13,030 nucleotides of DNA from an uncultured Eubacteriales bacterium (GCA_905199135.1 CAJKFC010000054.1:1-13030); one strand, 5' to 3'. Positions 6,109 through 13,030 are shown, numbered from the stretch's first letter. Made by a program: numbers and translations. Notes: a model not told the origin generated them from the letters alone.

Positions 6109-6140
6109 AAGGCACTGAAATCAGATGATTTCAGTGCCTT
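6109..6140 (-). terminator. Terminator of tRNA-Ala
   Basis: A perfect 15-bp stem AAGGCACTGAAATCA/TGATTTCAGTGCCTT with only 2 unpaired bases at the tip, so the top pairs must open. On the minus strand it is followed by TTTTTTGTTTTG. Its first base (6140) is the terminal A of the encoded tRNA CCA. On the plus strand there is no U-tract, so it serves mainly the tRNA. Confidence 0.93.
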
Positions 6141-6215
6141 GGTGGAGATAAGCGGGTTCGAACCGCTGGCCTCTACACTGCCAGTGTAGCGCTCTCCCAG
6201 CTGAGCTATACCCCC
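6140..6215 (-). tRNA. tRNA-Ala, anticodon GGC
   Basis: The minus strand reads GGGGGTA at the 5' end, pairing with TATCTCC, followed by discriminator A and an encoded CCA (6140-6142). The anticodon stem CTACA/TGTAG holds the loop CTGGCAG, so the anticodon is GGC (alanine). The G3-U70 pair that marks tRNA-Ala is present. The T arm is AGCGG/CCGCT with loop TTCGAAC. It is a single-gene unit with its own promoter and terminator. Confidence 0.97.
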
Positions 6216-6232
6216 GTTTCGGGAACGGTGAT

Positions 6233-6262
6233 ATTATACCACAGCTTAAATGCAAAAGTCAA
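6233..6262 (-). promoter_or_regulatory. Promoter of tRNA-Ala
   Basis: Minus strand: TTGACT (6257-6262), 18-nt spacer ending TGTGG, TATAAT (6233-6238), with a long A-tract upstream of the -35. It resembles the tRNA-Val promoters, including the TGTG element. It begins 17 bp after the ispE stop with no terminator between. Confidence 0.88.
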
Positions 6263-6279
6263 GACTTTTTTTATCTTTT

Positions 6280-7152
6280 TTAAAAATTATTCTTTTCGCC
6301 TATGGGACGCACCACAAAGACATCGGACAGATGTCTTTTAAGCGCATGAGCCGATTTTTCGGCCTTGTTTCTCGTCTCAAAAAGTCCGTAGACCGTCGAG
6401 CCCGAGCCCGTCATAAGGGCTCCCTCGGCTCCTGTCTCCAAAAGTCTGCGCTTTATATCGAGAATCTGAGGTCTCAGCCTTGATACAGGGGTCTCAAAGG
6501 TGTTGAAAAGCCCTGCCGCTATCTCTTTGAGGTCTCCCTTTTCCAAAAGCTCCCGCATTGTGTCGCTTTTGCCCGTCTCCGACCAATCCTCTGGGGTTAC
6601 CGCTCCGAAAGCTGCCTTTGTGGACACCGAAAATCGCGGCTTGCACAGCACGATAAAGCAGTTTTCAAGACCTTTGACATCTTTCAGCTTATCGCCTATG
6701 CCGCTTGCCAGAGCCGCCCCTCCCATCATGGTAAATGGCACATCGGCGCCCAGTTTTCCGCCCATGAGCAAAAGTTCTTCTCTTGAAAAAGGTCTGCCCT
6801 CCATCTCATTTAAAGCTCTCAGAACAAATCCGCCGTTTGTCGAGCCGCCTGCCATGCCGCCCCCTACGGGGATTTTCTTTTTTATGTCCACCGAAACGGC
6901 GATTTCATCGCTGCCCAGTCTTTCATAAAACAGCTTTGCCGCCTTGTGCACTATATTCCTCTCGTCTGTCGGCACAAAGGGCAGGTCGCATTTTATATTT
7001 ATACCCTTTTTGCCGCCCTTTTCCACCGTCATCAAATCGTAAATTCCCACCGTCTGCATGAGGGTGTTGAGGTCGTGATAGCCGTCCTCCCTCTTTCGCT
7101 CTATCTCGAGGGTGAGGTTTATCTTTCCGTAAGCTCTTCCTGTTATCTTCAT
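6280..7152 (-). CDS. ispE: 4-diphosphocytidyl-2-C-methyl-D-erythritol kinase
   Basis: IspE phosphorylates CDP-methylerythritol with ATP, a cytoplasmic step of the MEP pathway to isoprenoids. The 290-aa protein is a GHMP kinase. The N-terminal strand has catalytic Lys10 (AYGKINLTL), the glycine-rich ATP loop is PVGGGMAGGSTNGG (95-108), catalytic Asp137 lies in LGADVPF, and the C-terminal glycine loop is TGSGSTVYGLF. I chose the ATG at 7152, with AGGTG just upstream; the extra residues of the longer open frame do not look like IspE. The STNGG in the ATP loop carries Asn where most relatives have Asp, a small oddity. It is the last gene of the PHP-DUF362-ispE operon, 8 nt after the DUF362 stop. 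No terminator follows before the tRNA-Ala promoter. Confidence 0.95.
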   Translation of the reverse strand: MKITGRAYGKINLTLEIERKREDGYHDLNTLMQTVGIYDLMTVEKGGKKGINIKCDLPFVPTDERNIVHKAAKLFYERLGSDEIAVSVDIKKKIPVGGGMAGGSTNGGFVLRALNEMEGRPFSREELLLMGGKLGADVPFTMMGGAALASGIGDKLKDVKGLENCFIVLCKPRFSVSTKAAFGAVTPEDWSETGKSDTMRELLEKGDLKEIAAGLFNTFETPVSRLRPQILDIKRRLLETGAEGALMTGSGSTVYGLFETRNKAEKSAHALKRHLSDVFVVRPIGEKNNF

Positions 7153-7160
7153 TTTTTCAC

Positions 7161-8270
7161 CTAAAGGTCTATGGCCTTTATCGGGCACAGCTCGTGACAG
7201 CAATAGCACTTGATGCACTTTTCCTTATTTATGACGGCCTTGCCGTTTATCACCGTGATGGCACCCTGTGGACAGGCGCGGGCGCAGTCGGCGCAGCCGA
7301 CGCATCTGTCGGTCATCTTGGGGTATTTGATAAACCACGGCTCTATAAATTTTCTTATGGGTTTGGGCATATACCTTATGGCTCCCGTCACAACGCTGAC
7401 CGTGGCGGCAGGTATGTATTTTTCCTCTAAAGGAGCGATTTCGTCTCCCAAAAGCTCGAGCATATAGGGCTCTTTAGGCACAAAACCCTTTTCAGCCGCT
7501 ATTTTGTGTACGGGAGAACGGTTCCAGTCGAGGCCTACAATCCTCATCATGGCAAGGTCCAAAGCGTAAGGATTTTTAGACGCCGCCAGTACGCCGACCT
7601 TTCTCACTCTGCCTCCCGACGGGCCCTTGCCGTCCATTCCCTCAACGGCGTCGGTTATGCTGATATAAGGCTCGGTGTAGTTGCAGAGATCCACTAAAAA
7701 CTCGCAGAAATCTGCGGCATCGGGCATTTTAGCATGGCATACCGCCTTGTTGAGCCCCGCTATGGTGCCGAACATATTCTTGACCGCGCCTGTGTAATAG
7801 GTCAGCATATGGGTCTTTGCCTTTGATATGCTGATTATTGTGGAGGCCTTAAAGGCCGGCTCAATAAGCTCAAACTGTCTTGTCTTTATTCCGTCATATG
7901 TAATCTTTTTGGAAGCCGTGCTGTAATTTAGCTCTGCGCCGCTCCTCTGAGCCGCTCTGTCCATACCGCAGGCCATATACACCTTTTTAAGGGAGGCGGC
8001 AGAATAAGGGCCGCCCGGGCTGTCGGCTATCACCACATTGGCTCCAAGCCTTGTAAATCTCTCGGCCACCGCCTCGACTATGGCAGGGTGGGCTGTGGTG
8101 GCCGCCGAGGGGTTTCTCGCCATGAGAAGGTTGGGCTTTATAAGTATGTCCTTTCCCCTCTCCAGAATCTTTTCTGCGCCGCCGAAAAAATCCAGCACGG
8201 CGTCTACTGCGCTCTCTATATCGGCGCTTTCATAGCTTTCGCAGTTTTTCAAAAAAACCTGATTGTCCAT
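7161..8270 (-). CDS. DUF362 protein with C-terminal 2x[4Fe-4S] ferredoxin domain
   Basis: This 369-aa cytoplasmic protein has two parts. Residues about 1-300 match DUF362 (for example ILIKPNLL and TIISISKAKTH). The C-terminus is a bacterial ferredoxin with two CxxCxxCxxxC/P clusters: Cys323/326/329/333 and Cys352/355/358/362. It should carry two [4Fe-4S] clusters for electron transfer; the reaction of DUF362 is unknown. The ATG has GGAG 7 nt upstream, inside the end of the PHP gene, whose stop is 1 nt away, so the two are probably translationally coupled. ispE follows after 8 nt. IspG and IspH of the MEP pathway are Fe-S enzymes, but a link from this ferredoxin to that pathway rests only on neighbourhood. 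Confidence 0.9.
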   Translation of the reverse strand: MDNQVFLKNCESYESADIESAVDAVLDFFGGAEKILERGKDILIKPNLLMARNPSAATTAHPAIVEAVAERFTRLGANVVIADSPGGPYSAASLKKVYMACGMDRAAQRSGAELNYSTASKKITYDGIKTRQFELIEPAFKASTIISISKAKTHMLTYYTGAVKNMFGTIAGLNKAVCHAKMPDAADFCEFLVDLCNYTEPYISITDAVEGMDGKGPSGGRVRKVGVLAASKNPYALDLAMMRIVGLDWNRSPVHKIAAEKGFVPKEPYMLELLGDEIAPLEEKYIPAATVSVVTGAIRYMPKPIRKFIEPWFIKYPKMTDRCVGCADCARACPQGAITVINGKAVINKEKCIKCYCCHELCPIKAIDL

Positions 8271-8271
8271 A

Positions 8272-9084
8272 TTATATCTCCATAAAATGAGGCTGTCTGT
8301 CCTTGTAATATGTCACGGCGGAAAATCCCGTACTCTTTAAGATTTCGGCCGTCTTCTCGGCTCCGAGACCGACATATTTGTCGTAATGAGCGTCCGAACC
8401 GACTGTAAGCAGCTTTCCCCCGTACTCTCTGTAAGCCTCCAGCACCCATTTTTCGGGGCACGGCTGATTCTGCCAGCAGATAAAGCCTCTGGTGTTGACC
8501 TCCAGAGCTTTCCCGCGCTTTACCAGAACCTTGAGTATCTCTCTTATCTGCTCCTCATAGGGCCTCAAAGTATAGTTTTCAGGCACGGCGTAAACCTTTG
8601 ACATCTTTCTCATGGGAAAATCCAGATGAGCCAGCGTGTCAAAATCGGCCGACGACGCCGTCTTATACACAGTATTCAGATAGAGCTCCATTATGTGCTC
8701 GCACTGGGACTGCTCCCTGTAATCTATCACATACACATCCCGTCCGTCGTCCAGATTGTGAACGGCTCCTATCACCATGTCAAAATGATTTTCCGAAAGC
8801 ACCTTCGCGCTCTCCTTGAGGTTTACATGGGGCTGCCCCAGCTCTATGCCCTCCAAAACCAGAAGCTTGTCTCTGTATTTCTCTGCGCACTCTTTAACCT
8901 CCTTTTTTCTCCGGGAGTTCACGCTTTTGAAATACCCGTCGCCCGACGAGGGCGAAAGATCGAAATGCTCGGTAAAGGCCAAAACCGAAAGCCCTCTGTC
9001 TAAAGCGGCGCGGCACATATCGTCCACCGAAAAATGCCCGTCAAAAGAGTATACCGAGTGGGTATGAAGATCTGTTTTTATCAT
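8272..9084 (-). CDS. PHP-domain phosphoesterase (histidinol-phosphatase type)
   Basis: This 270-aa protein belongs to the PHP (polymerase and histidinol phosphatase) superfamily, which uses a trinuclear metal site to hydrolyse phosphoesters. Metal ligands are visible in order: DLHTHS (His7, His9), TEH (Glu39, His40), Glu78, AVH (His109), AHLDF (His153) and SDAH (Asp231, His233). Length and motif order match HisK-type histidinol-phosphatases. No other his gene is nearby, so another phosphate monoester is possible. The ATG at 9084 is preceded by a weak ribosome-binding site (ACGGAAAAG). It is the first gene of the operon with DUF362 and ispE. Confidence 0.88.
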   Translation of the reverse strand: MIKTDLHTHSVYSFDGHFSVDDMCRAALDRGLSVLAFTEHFDLSPSSGDGYFKSVNSRRKKEVKECAEKYRDKLLVLEGIELGQPHVNLKESAKVLSENHFDMVIGAVHNLDDGRDVYVIDYREQSQCEHIMELYLNTVYKTASSADFDTLAHLDFPMRKMSKVYAVPENYTLRPYEEQIREILKVLVKRGKALEVNTRGFICWQNQPCPEKWVLEAYREYGGKLLTVGSDAHYDKYVGLGAEKTAEILKSTGFSAVTYYKDRQPHFMEI

Positions 9085-9127
9085 ATCTTTTCCGTTCTTT
9101 CAAAATAATTTTATTTTTATATCAAGC

Positions 9128-9156
9128 ATTATAGCATATTTTCTTTGGTTATGGAA
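9128..9156 (-). promoter_or_regulatory. Possible promoter of the PHP-DUF362-ispE operon
   Basis: Minus strand: TATAAT (9128-9133) with a 17-nt spacer and a poor -35, TTCCAT (9151-9156). The -10 is perfect and well placed, 44 bp before the ATG; the -35 is weak. Confidence 0.5.
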
Positions 9157-9192
9157 TATTGTAAACGATAATTGGGTATAAATATTGTAAAC
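9155..9192. repeat. 12-bp direct repeat between divergent genes
   Basis: AATATTGTAAAC occurs at 9155-9166 and again at 9181-9192, a period of 26 bp. The upstream copy touches the weak -35 of the PHP operon; the downstream copy is just before the ribosome-binding site of the DUF378 gene. The DUF378 gene has a TATAAA (9177-9182) but no good -35 at the usual distance. Confidence 0.55.
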
Positions 9193-9212
9193 CAAACAAA
9201 AGGAGAATATTT

Positions 9213-9407
9213 ATGCTCAATAAACTTGCGTTGCTTCTCGTAATTGTAGGAGCCCTCAACTGGGGAAGCATAGGAATCTTTGGTTTTGACATTGTCGGAA
9301 CACTTTTCGGAGGTCAGGGCGCTCTTTTCAGCAGAATTATTTTTACTCTGGTGGGCCTTGCGGGAATCTGGTGTATATCCTTCCTTTTCAGCCACGACGA
9401 TGTCTAA
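9213..9407 (+). CDS. DUF378 family small membrane protein
   Basis: This 64-aa protein has two membrane helices (about 4-20 and 42-60) and the DUF378 signature GALNWGSIG near residue 13. It resembles Bacillus YuzA. The function of the family is unknown. The ATG at 9213 has AAAGGAG 7-8 nt upstream. It is a lone rightward gene ending at the bidirectional terminator at 9414-9439, divergent from the PHP operon. The direct repeat at 9155-9192 suggests specific control, though no regulator is visible. Confidence 0.88.
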   Translation: MLNKLALLLVIVGALNWGSIGIFGFDIVGTLFGGQGALFSRIIFTLVGLAGIWCISFLFSHDDV

Positions 9408-9413
9408 ACAAAA

Positions 9414-9439
9414 ATAAAAGCGGCAAAAGCCGCTTTTAT
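9414..9439 (+). terminator. Bidirectional intrinsic terminator
   Basis: The 11-bp stem ATAAAAGCGGC/GCCGCTTTTAT with an AAAA loop is followed by TTTTTT on the plus strand. On the minus strand it is followed by a shorter T-rich stretch. It sits between the convergent DUF378 gene and the stalk-domain protein gene (ending at 9452) and can serve both. Confidence 0.9.
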
Positions 9440-9451
9440 TTTTTTACTTTC

Positions 9452-10468
9452 TTATTTGTTGAAGTTTGCTACATAAACAGGGATATCGTTAGCGTCGGCA
9501 CAGGTTATCAAAACAACAACTATCGAGCCGTCCACATATCTGATATAGTAATTCTGGGGAATGAGATTGTTTGTAGTCTCGAGAACCCTGTATGTGCATC
9601 CTGTCAGAGTAGCTGTCTTGTCGGAAGAGTTTATGACAGAGCCGTTTGTCTGAAGAGTCGACATGAAGGTCTTTAAAAACTCGTCGAGAAGCTGCTCGTC
9701 TGTGACGCCCTCAACTGTTCCCACATCTGCTGTCATGACGGCGATGTTTGATGTGCCGAGAGGATTGGATACTACGAACAGGTAGTCAATGCTCTCCTGC
9801 TTGCCGAGCTCCGACTCGATCTGAGAGTCTGTCCATGTGTTGAAGTTTGTGTCTTTTGTATACTTGATGTTGTACTTACCGTTAGTGTAGACATTATCTG
9901 TCCATTTGCCCTCGGCAAATGTGGGATCTGTGCCGAGAACGACAGTATAGTTCACGCCGTCCCACTCAACGGGAATGTCCACAAGGCCGGACACCGCACG
10001 GATGGGGAGATATGTCGTGCCTTCATAGACTATGGGGTATACGGTCTTGCCGTTGACATCGGTAAATGTCATGGTTGCGCCGTTGTAAATAACCTTGATA
10101 TTGGAGTCAAGCACGGGGTTTATGGTGACATTGATTGTATCGGGTGTACCGACGGGGTCTTTCTTGCCTTCAGCGTCGCCCTCGCCGCCGAGTACTACGG
10201 AGTAATTTTCACCGTCCCATGCCACGGGAAGGTCCACAAGAGCCGACATTGCGCGGATGGGGAGATAAGTTGTTCCCTCATATACTATGGGGTATACGAT
10301 CTTTCCGTTTACATCGGTAAAGATCTGCTTTTCGCCGTTATAGGTCACTTTAATTCCTCTGTCGAGGGTGGCCGTAATGGTTTCGGCGCCTTCGACTGCC
10401 AGCACGGCAGTACTCATAGAGAATACGCATGCAGCCGCAAGGACTAATGACAGTAATCTTTTTTTCAT
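9452..10468 (-). CDS. Secreted protein with two copper-amine-oxidase-like stalk domains
   Basis: This 338-aa protein has a signal peptide (residues 1-24, cut after AVLA). Two tandem domains follow at about 39-94 and 124-179, exactly 85 residues apart. Each has the pattern YNG...FTDVNGK...YPIVYEGTTYLPIRA.S.LVD.PV.WDG.NY.VVLG, the 'copper amine oxidase N-terminal-like' stalk fold of many Clostridia surface proteins. That fold carries no oxidase activity. The C-terminal part (about 188-338) I do not recognise; it has two cysteines (GCTY and LITCAD) that could form a disulfide. There is no LPxTG anchor and no membrane helix after the signal, so it is probably released or loosely wall-bound. The ATG has AGGAGG 6 nt upstream, and the gene ends at the shared terminator. 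Confidence 0.85.
   Translation of the reverse strand: MKKRLLSLVLAAACVFSMSTAVLAVEGAETITATLDRGIKVTYNGEKQIFTDVNGKIVYPIVYEGTTYLPIRAMSALVDLPVAWDGENYSVVLGGEGDAEGKKDPVGTPDTINVTINPVLDSNIKVIYNGATMTFTDVNGKTVYPIVYEGTTYLPIRAVSGLVDIPVEWDGVNYTVVLGTDPTFAEGKWTDNVYTNGKYNIKYTKDTNFNTWTDSQIESELGKQESIDYLFVVSNPLGTSNIAVMTADVGTVEGVTDEQLLDEFLKTFMSTLQTNGSVINSSDKTATLTGCTYRVLETTNNLIPQNYYIRYVDGSIVVVLITCADANDIPVYVANFNK
9932..10354 (-). repeat. Intragenic tandem duplication (stalk domains)
   Basis: The two domain copies lie at 10187-10354 and 9932-10099, offset by 255 bp. They are very similar in protein and keep DNA identity in stretches, for example actatggggtatacg and acatcggtaaa in both. Confidence 0.85.
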
Positions 10469-10499
10469 GTTCTTCCTCCTAAAAGTTTTTTATATCTAC

Positions 10500-10527
10500 A
10501 TTATATCACCAAAAACAAAAAATGCAA
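10500..10527 (-). promoter_or_regulatory. Promoter of the stalk-domain protein gene
   Basis: Minus strand: TTGCAT (10522-10527), 16-nt spacer ending GGTGA, TATAAT (10500-10505). The -10 is perfect and extended (TGA before it); the -35 is only partial. Confidence 0.65.
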
Positions 10528-10554
10528 TACCTCCGTGAGATTTTACATCTTTTT

Positions 10555-11385
10555 CTATTTTTCTCCGATGTGGACATCGAGCTGATTAAAGGGTATTGAG
10601 ATATCTTCTCTGTCAAATGCCGCCTTTACCTCCTCCAAAAGAACACATTTGGTCTCGATAAAATCCTCTTTCTTTACCCAGCATCTCATTATGATATCGA
10701 CAGAGCTTGCACCGAGATTCCACACTCTTACATATATGTCCTTTTCGAGGTCGACATAGGGACATTCCTTTACCATCTGTTCCACTATGGCCTTTGCCTT
10801 TTTTATGTCGCATTTATATGAAACGGGAAAAATTATCTCCCCCTGCCTGTGGCTTTCGGCTGAATAATTTATTATCTTGTCTTTTGACAGGGTCGAGTTG
10901 GGTACATATATCTTTTTGTTGTCTATCGTCACGAGCAATGTGTGTATGAGTCCGACCTTTTCCGCCGTGCCGCTCAGACCCGACGCCTCGATAAAATCTC
11001 CCGCCTTAAAGGGCGCCGTATACAAAAGCAGCATTCCGCCCGCGATGTTGGAAAGGCTGTCCTGCATGGCCAGCGAAAATGCAAGGCCCATGGTGCCCAG
11101 CACTGTGACCAGCGATGTGGGAGGCAGTCCGAGGATGTCGGCGACTATGGTGGCCACTATAAAGTAGAGCACCATTTTTATAACAGAAAGGCTTATGCTC
11201 CTTATCGACGGGTCGACAGGGGTCTTTTTCATGAGCTTTGATACGGCCTTCATTATGTATTTCACCACAACATAGCCTATCACTCCGACGAGAAGAGCCC
11301 ACAGCAGATTGTTGAAATTCATTTTAGCCAGGGCTCCCGTAATGTTTGTGACTATATCGTTCAAGTCGATTTCCTCCGTTTTCAT
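10555..11385 (-). CDS. Small-conductance mechanosensitive channel (MscS family)
   Basis: MscS channels open under membrane tension and release solutes during hypo-osmotic shock. The 276-aa protein has three membrane helices (about 27-47, 66-87 and 90-122). The third is a glycine/alanine-rich pore helix (TVLGTMGLAFSLAMQDSLSNIAGGMLLL). The beta domain with the typical PFKAGDFIE and VPNSTLSKDKIINYS segments follows, then an alpha/beta cytoplasmic domain. Length is close to E. coli MscS. The start is unsure: the ATG at 11385 has no ribosome-binding site, whereas a TTG at 11364 has GGAGG at 8 nt and would give a protein 7 residues shorter. No hairpin terminator follows, so it may read into the stalk-protein gene. 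Confidence 0.92.
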   Translation of the reverse strand: MKTEEIDLNDIVTNITGALAKMNFNNLLWALLVGVIGYVVVKYIMKAVSKLMKKTPVDPSIRSISLSVIKMVLYFIVATIVADILGLPPTSLVTVLGTMGLAFSLAMQDSLSNIAGGMLLLYTAPFKAGDFIEASGLSGTAEKVGLIHTLLVTIDNKKIYVPNSTLSKDKIINYSAESHRQGEIIFPVSYKCDIKKAKAIVEQMVKECPYVDLEKDIYVRVWNLGASSVDIIMRCWVKKEDFIETKCVLLEEVKAAFDREDISIPFNQLDVHIGEK

Positions 11386-11409
11386 TTGATTTACAGGCTA
11401 TTTTCATAT

Positions 11410-11438
11410 ATTTTAGCATATTTAGCCTAAAAACTCAA
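11410..11438 (-). promoter_or_regulatory. Promoter of the MscS-type gene
   Basis: Minus strand: TTGAGT (11433-11438), 17-nt spacer, TAAAAT (11410-11415). The predicted start lies about 20-25 nt before the ATG and about 45 nt before the TTG, so both starts stay possible. Confidence 0.68.
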
Positions 11439-11447
11439 TATAAAATA

Positions 11448-11476
11448 TAGACATTTGTAAAATAACATTGTATAAT
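11448..11476 (+). promoter_or_regulatory. Promoter of the S9 peptidase gene
   Basis: TAGACA (11448-11453), 17-nt spacer, TATAAT (11471-11476). Its -35 lies only 9 bp from the -35 of the divergent MscS promoter. Confidence 0.82.
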
Positions 11477-11511
11477 AAATACAACTACATAATAATGCAG
11501 GAGGCAGATAT

Positions 11512-13030
11512 ATGAAACCTATCACAATTCAGGACATAACTACTTATAAGTTCTTGTCCGGTCTCGCCTTTTCGCCCGACGGCAAGCATGTGGCAGTCGT
11601 CGCCGCCAAGGCCGAGGTCAAAGAAAACAGATACCGCCGCCACATCTATGTGGCCGATTCCAAGACGATGAAGTTCAAAAAGCTGACCGGCTCTGTTCCC
11701 ACGGGAATGTTTGTATGGAGCGACAACAACACGATAGTTTTCCCCCGCATGACCGAAAAAGAGGACAAGGAAGCTATCGCGGCAGGTGAAGAGCTGACTG
11801 TCTTTTGTTCCATAGATATAGACGGCGGCGAAGCCTCGGAGCTTTTCCGTGTCGAGGCCATGGCCACAGGCATTAAAAAGCTCGGCGATGACTTTGTCAT
11901 AACGGCCAAAACAGATCTCAATCGTCCCGACCTCACAGGTCTCAAGGGCGACAAGCGCAAGGCCGCTCTTGCAAAATACAAGGCCGAGACAAAGGATTTC
12001 CAGGTGGCAGATGAGCTGCCTTTCTGGTTCAACGGCATGGGCTTTATAAACAAGCTCCGCAGCCGCGTATTTATCTATAAGACTTCTTCAAAGACCCTTG
12101 TGCCCGTCACGGAGCCGGCTTTCAACACCTCTTCGGTGTCGGTTTCGGAAAACGGAGATTTCCTGCTCATCACAGGTGTCAAATTTGACAAGCTCAATGC
12201 TGCCCGCAAAGACGGAATATATAAGTACTGCGTAGCAGACGGCAAAATGACAGAGCTCGTGCCGAGCGGAGTATACGGCGTAGGTCAGGCCGCCGTTATG
12301 GGCGATAATGTCATATTCATGGCTTCTTATCAGGAGAACGACTATGATTTCGTCTCCCCCGATTTCTACTCTGTGCCTTTGGACGGCTCCGAAAAAGCCA
12401 AAAAGATCATGGACTTCGACGGTGACGCAGGCTGCCAGACAGGTTCCGACTGCCGCCTCGGCGGAGGAACATCATTTAAGGTCGTCGGCGACTCCCTCTA
12501 CATGATAAATACCGAGGACAACATGGCGGGAATAGTCGAGATCAAGGACGGCAAAATCAGAACAATAACCGACAAGTCGGTATGCTTCGACAGCTTTGAC
12601 ATAAAGGACGGCAAGTGCGTTGCAACAGCCATGACCGATGTGACCCTTCAGGAGGTCTACACCGTCGACCTCGAAAGCGGCAGCCACAAAAAAGTGTCGG
12701 GCTTCAACAAAAAGTCTCTCGACGGCAAATATGTCGCTCCCTGCACTCCCATGTCCTTTATAAATAAGGACGGCGTCAGAATAGACGGCTGGGTGCTTTT
12801 CCCGAGAGACTATGACCCCGCAAAGAAATACCCCGGTATTCTGGAGATTCACGGCGGCCCGAGATCTACATACGGCGCTGTATTTATGCATGAGATGCAG
12901 GTCTTTGCCTCCGACGGATATTTCGTATTCTTCTGCAACCCCAGAGGCGGCAGCAGCCGCGGCAACGAGTTTGCACATCTTGCGGGCAAATACGGCACCA
13001 TCGACTATGAAGATCTCATGGAGTTCACCG
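11512..13030 (+). CDS. S9 family (prolyl oligopeptidase / acylaminoacyl-peptidase type) serine peptidase, partial
   Basis: The frame opens at ATG 11512, with GGAGG 7 nt upstream, and stays open to the window end (506 codons), so the 3' part is missing. Residues about 1-400 look like the N-terminal beta-propeller (for example GLAFSPDGKHVAVV, SVSENGDFLLITG). From about 430 the alpha/beta-hydrolase domain begins, with YPGILEIHGGP (oxyanion-region HGGP, His447-Pro450) and NPRGGSSRG (476-484). Relatives of about 650-680 aa place the catalytic Ser, Asp and His in the roughly 150 residues outside the window. It has no signal peptide, so it is cytoplasmic, and it probably trims or hydrolyses peptides, perhaps N-acylated ones. 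It has its own promoter. Confidence 0.93.
   Translation, partial: MKPITIQDITTYKFLSGLAFSPDGKHVAVVAAKAEVKENRYRRHIYVADSKTMKFKKLTGSVPTGMFVWSDNNTIVFPRMTEKEDKEAIAAGEELTVFCSIDIDGGEASELFRVEAMATGIKKLGDDFVITAKTDLNRPDLTGLKGDKRKAALAKYKAETKDFQVADELPFWFNGMGFINKLRSRVFIYKTSSKTLVPVTEPAFNTSSVSVSENGDFLLITGVKFDKLNAARKDGIYKYCVADGKMTELVPSGVYGVGQAAVMGDNVIFMASYQENDYDFVSPDFYSVPLDGSEKAKKIMDFDGDAGCQTGSDCRLGGGTSFKVVGDSLYMINTEDNMAGIVEIKDGKIRTITDKSVCFDSFDIKDGKCVATAMTDVTLQEVYTVDLESGSHKKVSGFNKKSLDGKYVAPCTPMSFINKDGVRIDGWVLFPRDYDPAKKYPGILEIHGGPRSTYGAVFMHEMQVFASDGYFVFFCNPRGGSSRGNEFAHLAGKYGTIDYEDLMEFT

Noticed and set aside
11646..12978. Leftward open frames of 135 and 168 codons
   Set aside because: They are antisense to the S9 peptidase, whose frame is open without a break from 11512 and shows clear family motifs.

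Overview
This window looks like a chromosomal housekeeping segment from a Gram-positive Bacillota, most likely class Clostridia. The evidence is a tyrosine T-box leader, a yybP-ykoY manganese riboswitch, strong GGAGG ribosome-binding sites, vegetative promoters with TTGACA, TATAAT and often an upstream TGTG element, and Clostridia-type families (DUF378, copper-amine-oxidase-like stalk domains, DUF362-ferredoxin, MEP-pathway IspE). I see no phage, transposon, CRISPR or conjugation gene.

Layout, left to right. (1) 1-381: the end of a leftward tRNA unit, tRNA-Val(TAC), preceded by four regularly spaced consensus promoters. (2) 390-3542: a leftward operon tyrS - class I methyltransferase - hslO, headed by a T-box leader with a UAC specifier and an intrinsic terminator. 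(3) 3543-4451: a membrane-anchored metallophosphoesterase with its own promoter. (4) 4460-5720: a leftward Na+/Ca2+-type (CaCA) cation exchanger, broken by a frameshift and stop codons. It still has an intact-looking manganese riboswitch followed by two intrinsic terminators in series. (5) 5771-6081: a rightward 80-residue protein with two membrane helices and a zinc ribbon. (6) 6109-6262: tRNA-Ala(GGC) with its own promoter and terminator. (7) 6280-9084: a leftward operon PHP-family phosphatase - DUF362/ferredoxin protein - ispE. (8) 9213-9439: a rightward DUF378 membrane protein and a bidirectional terminator. (9) 9452-10468: a secreted protein with two tandem stalk domains. (10) 10555-11385: a small MscS-type channel. 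(11) 11512-end: a rightward S9 prolyl-oligopeptidase-family peptidase, cut by the window end before its catalytic serine.

The protein genes are mostly ordinary. The most interesting content is regulatory: the four-promoter array in front of the tRNA unit, and the manganese riboswitch with a double terminator that now controls an apparently dead exporter. A possible alternative hairpin could silence both of those terminators at once. I did not find a convincing wholly new multi-gene system.
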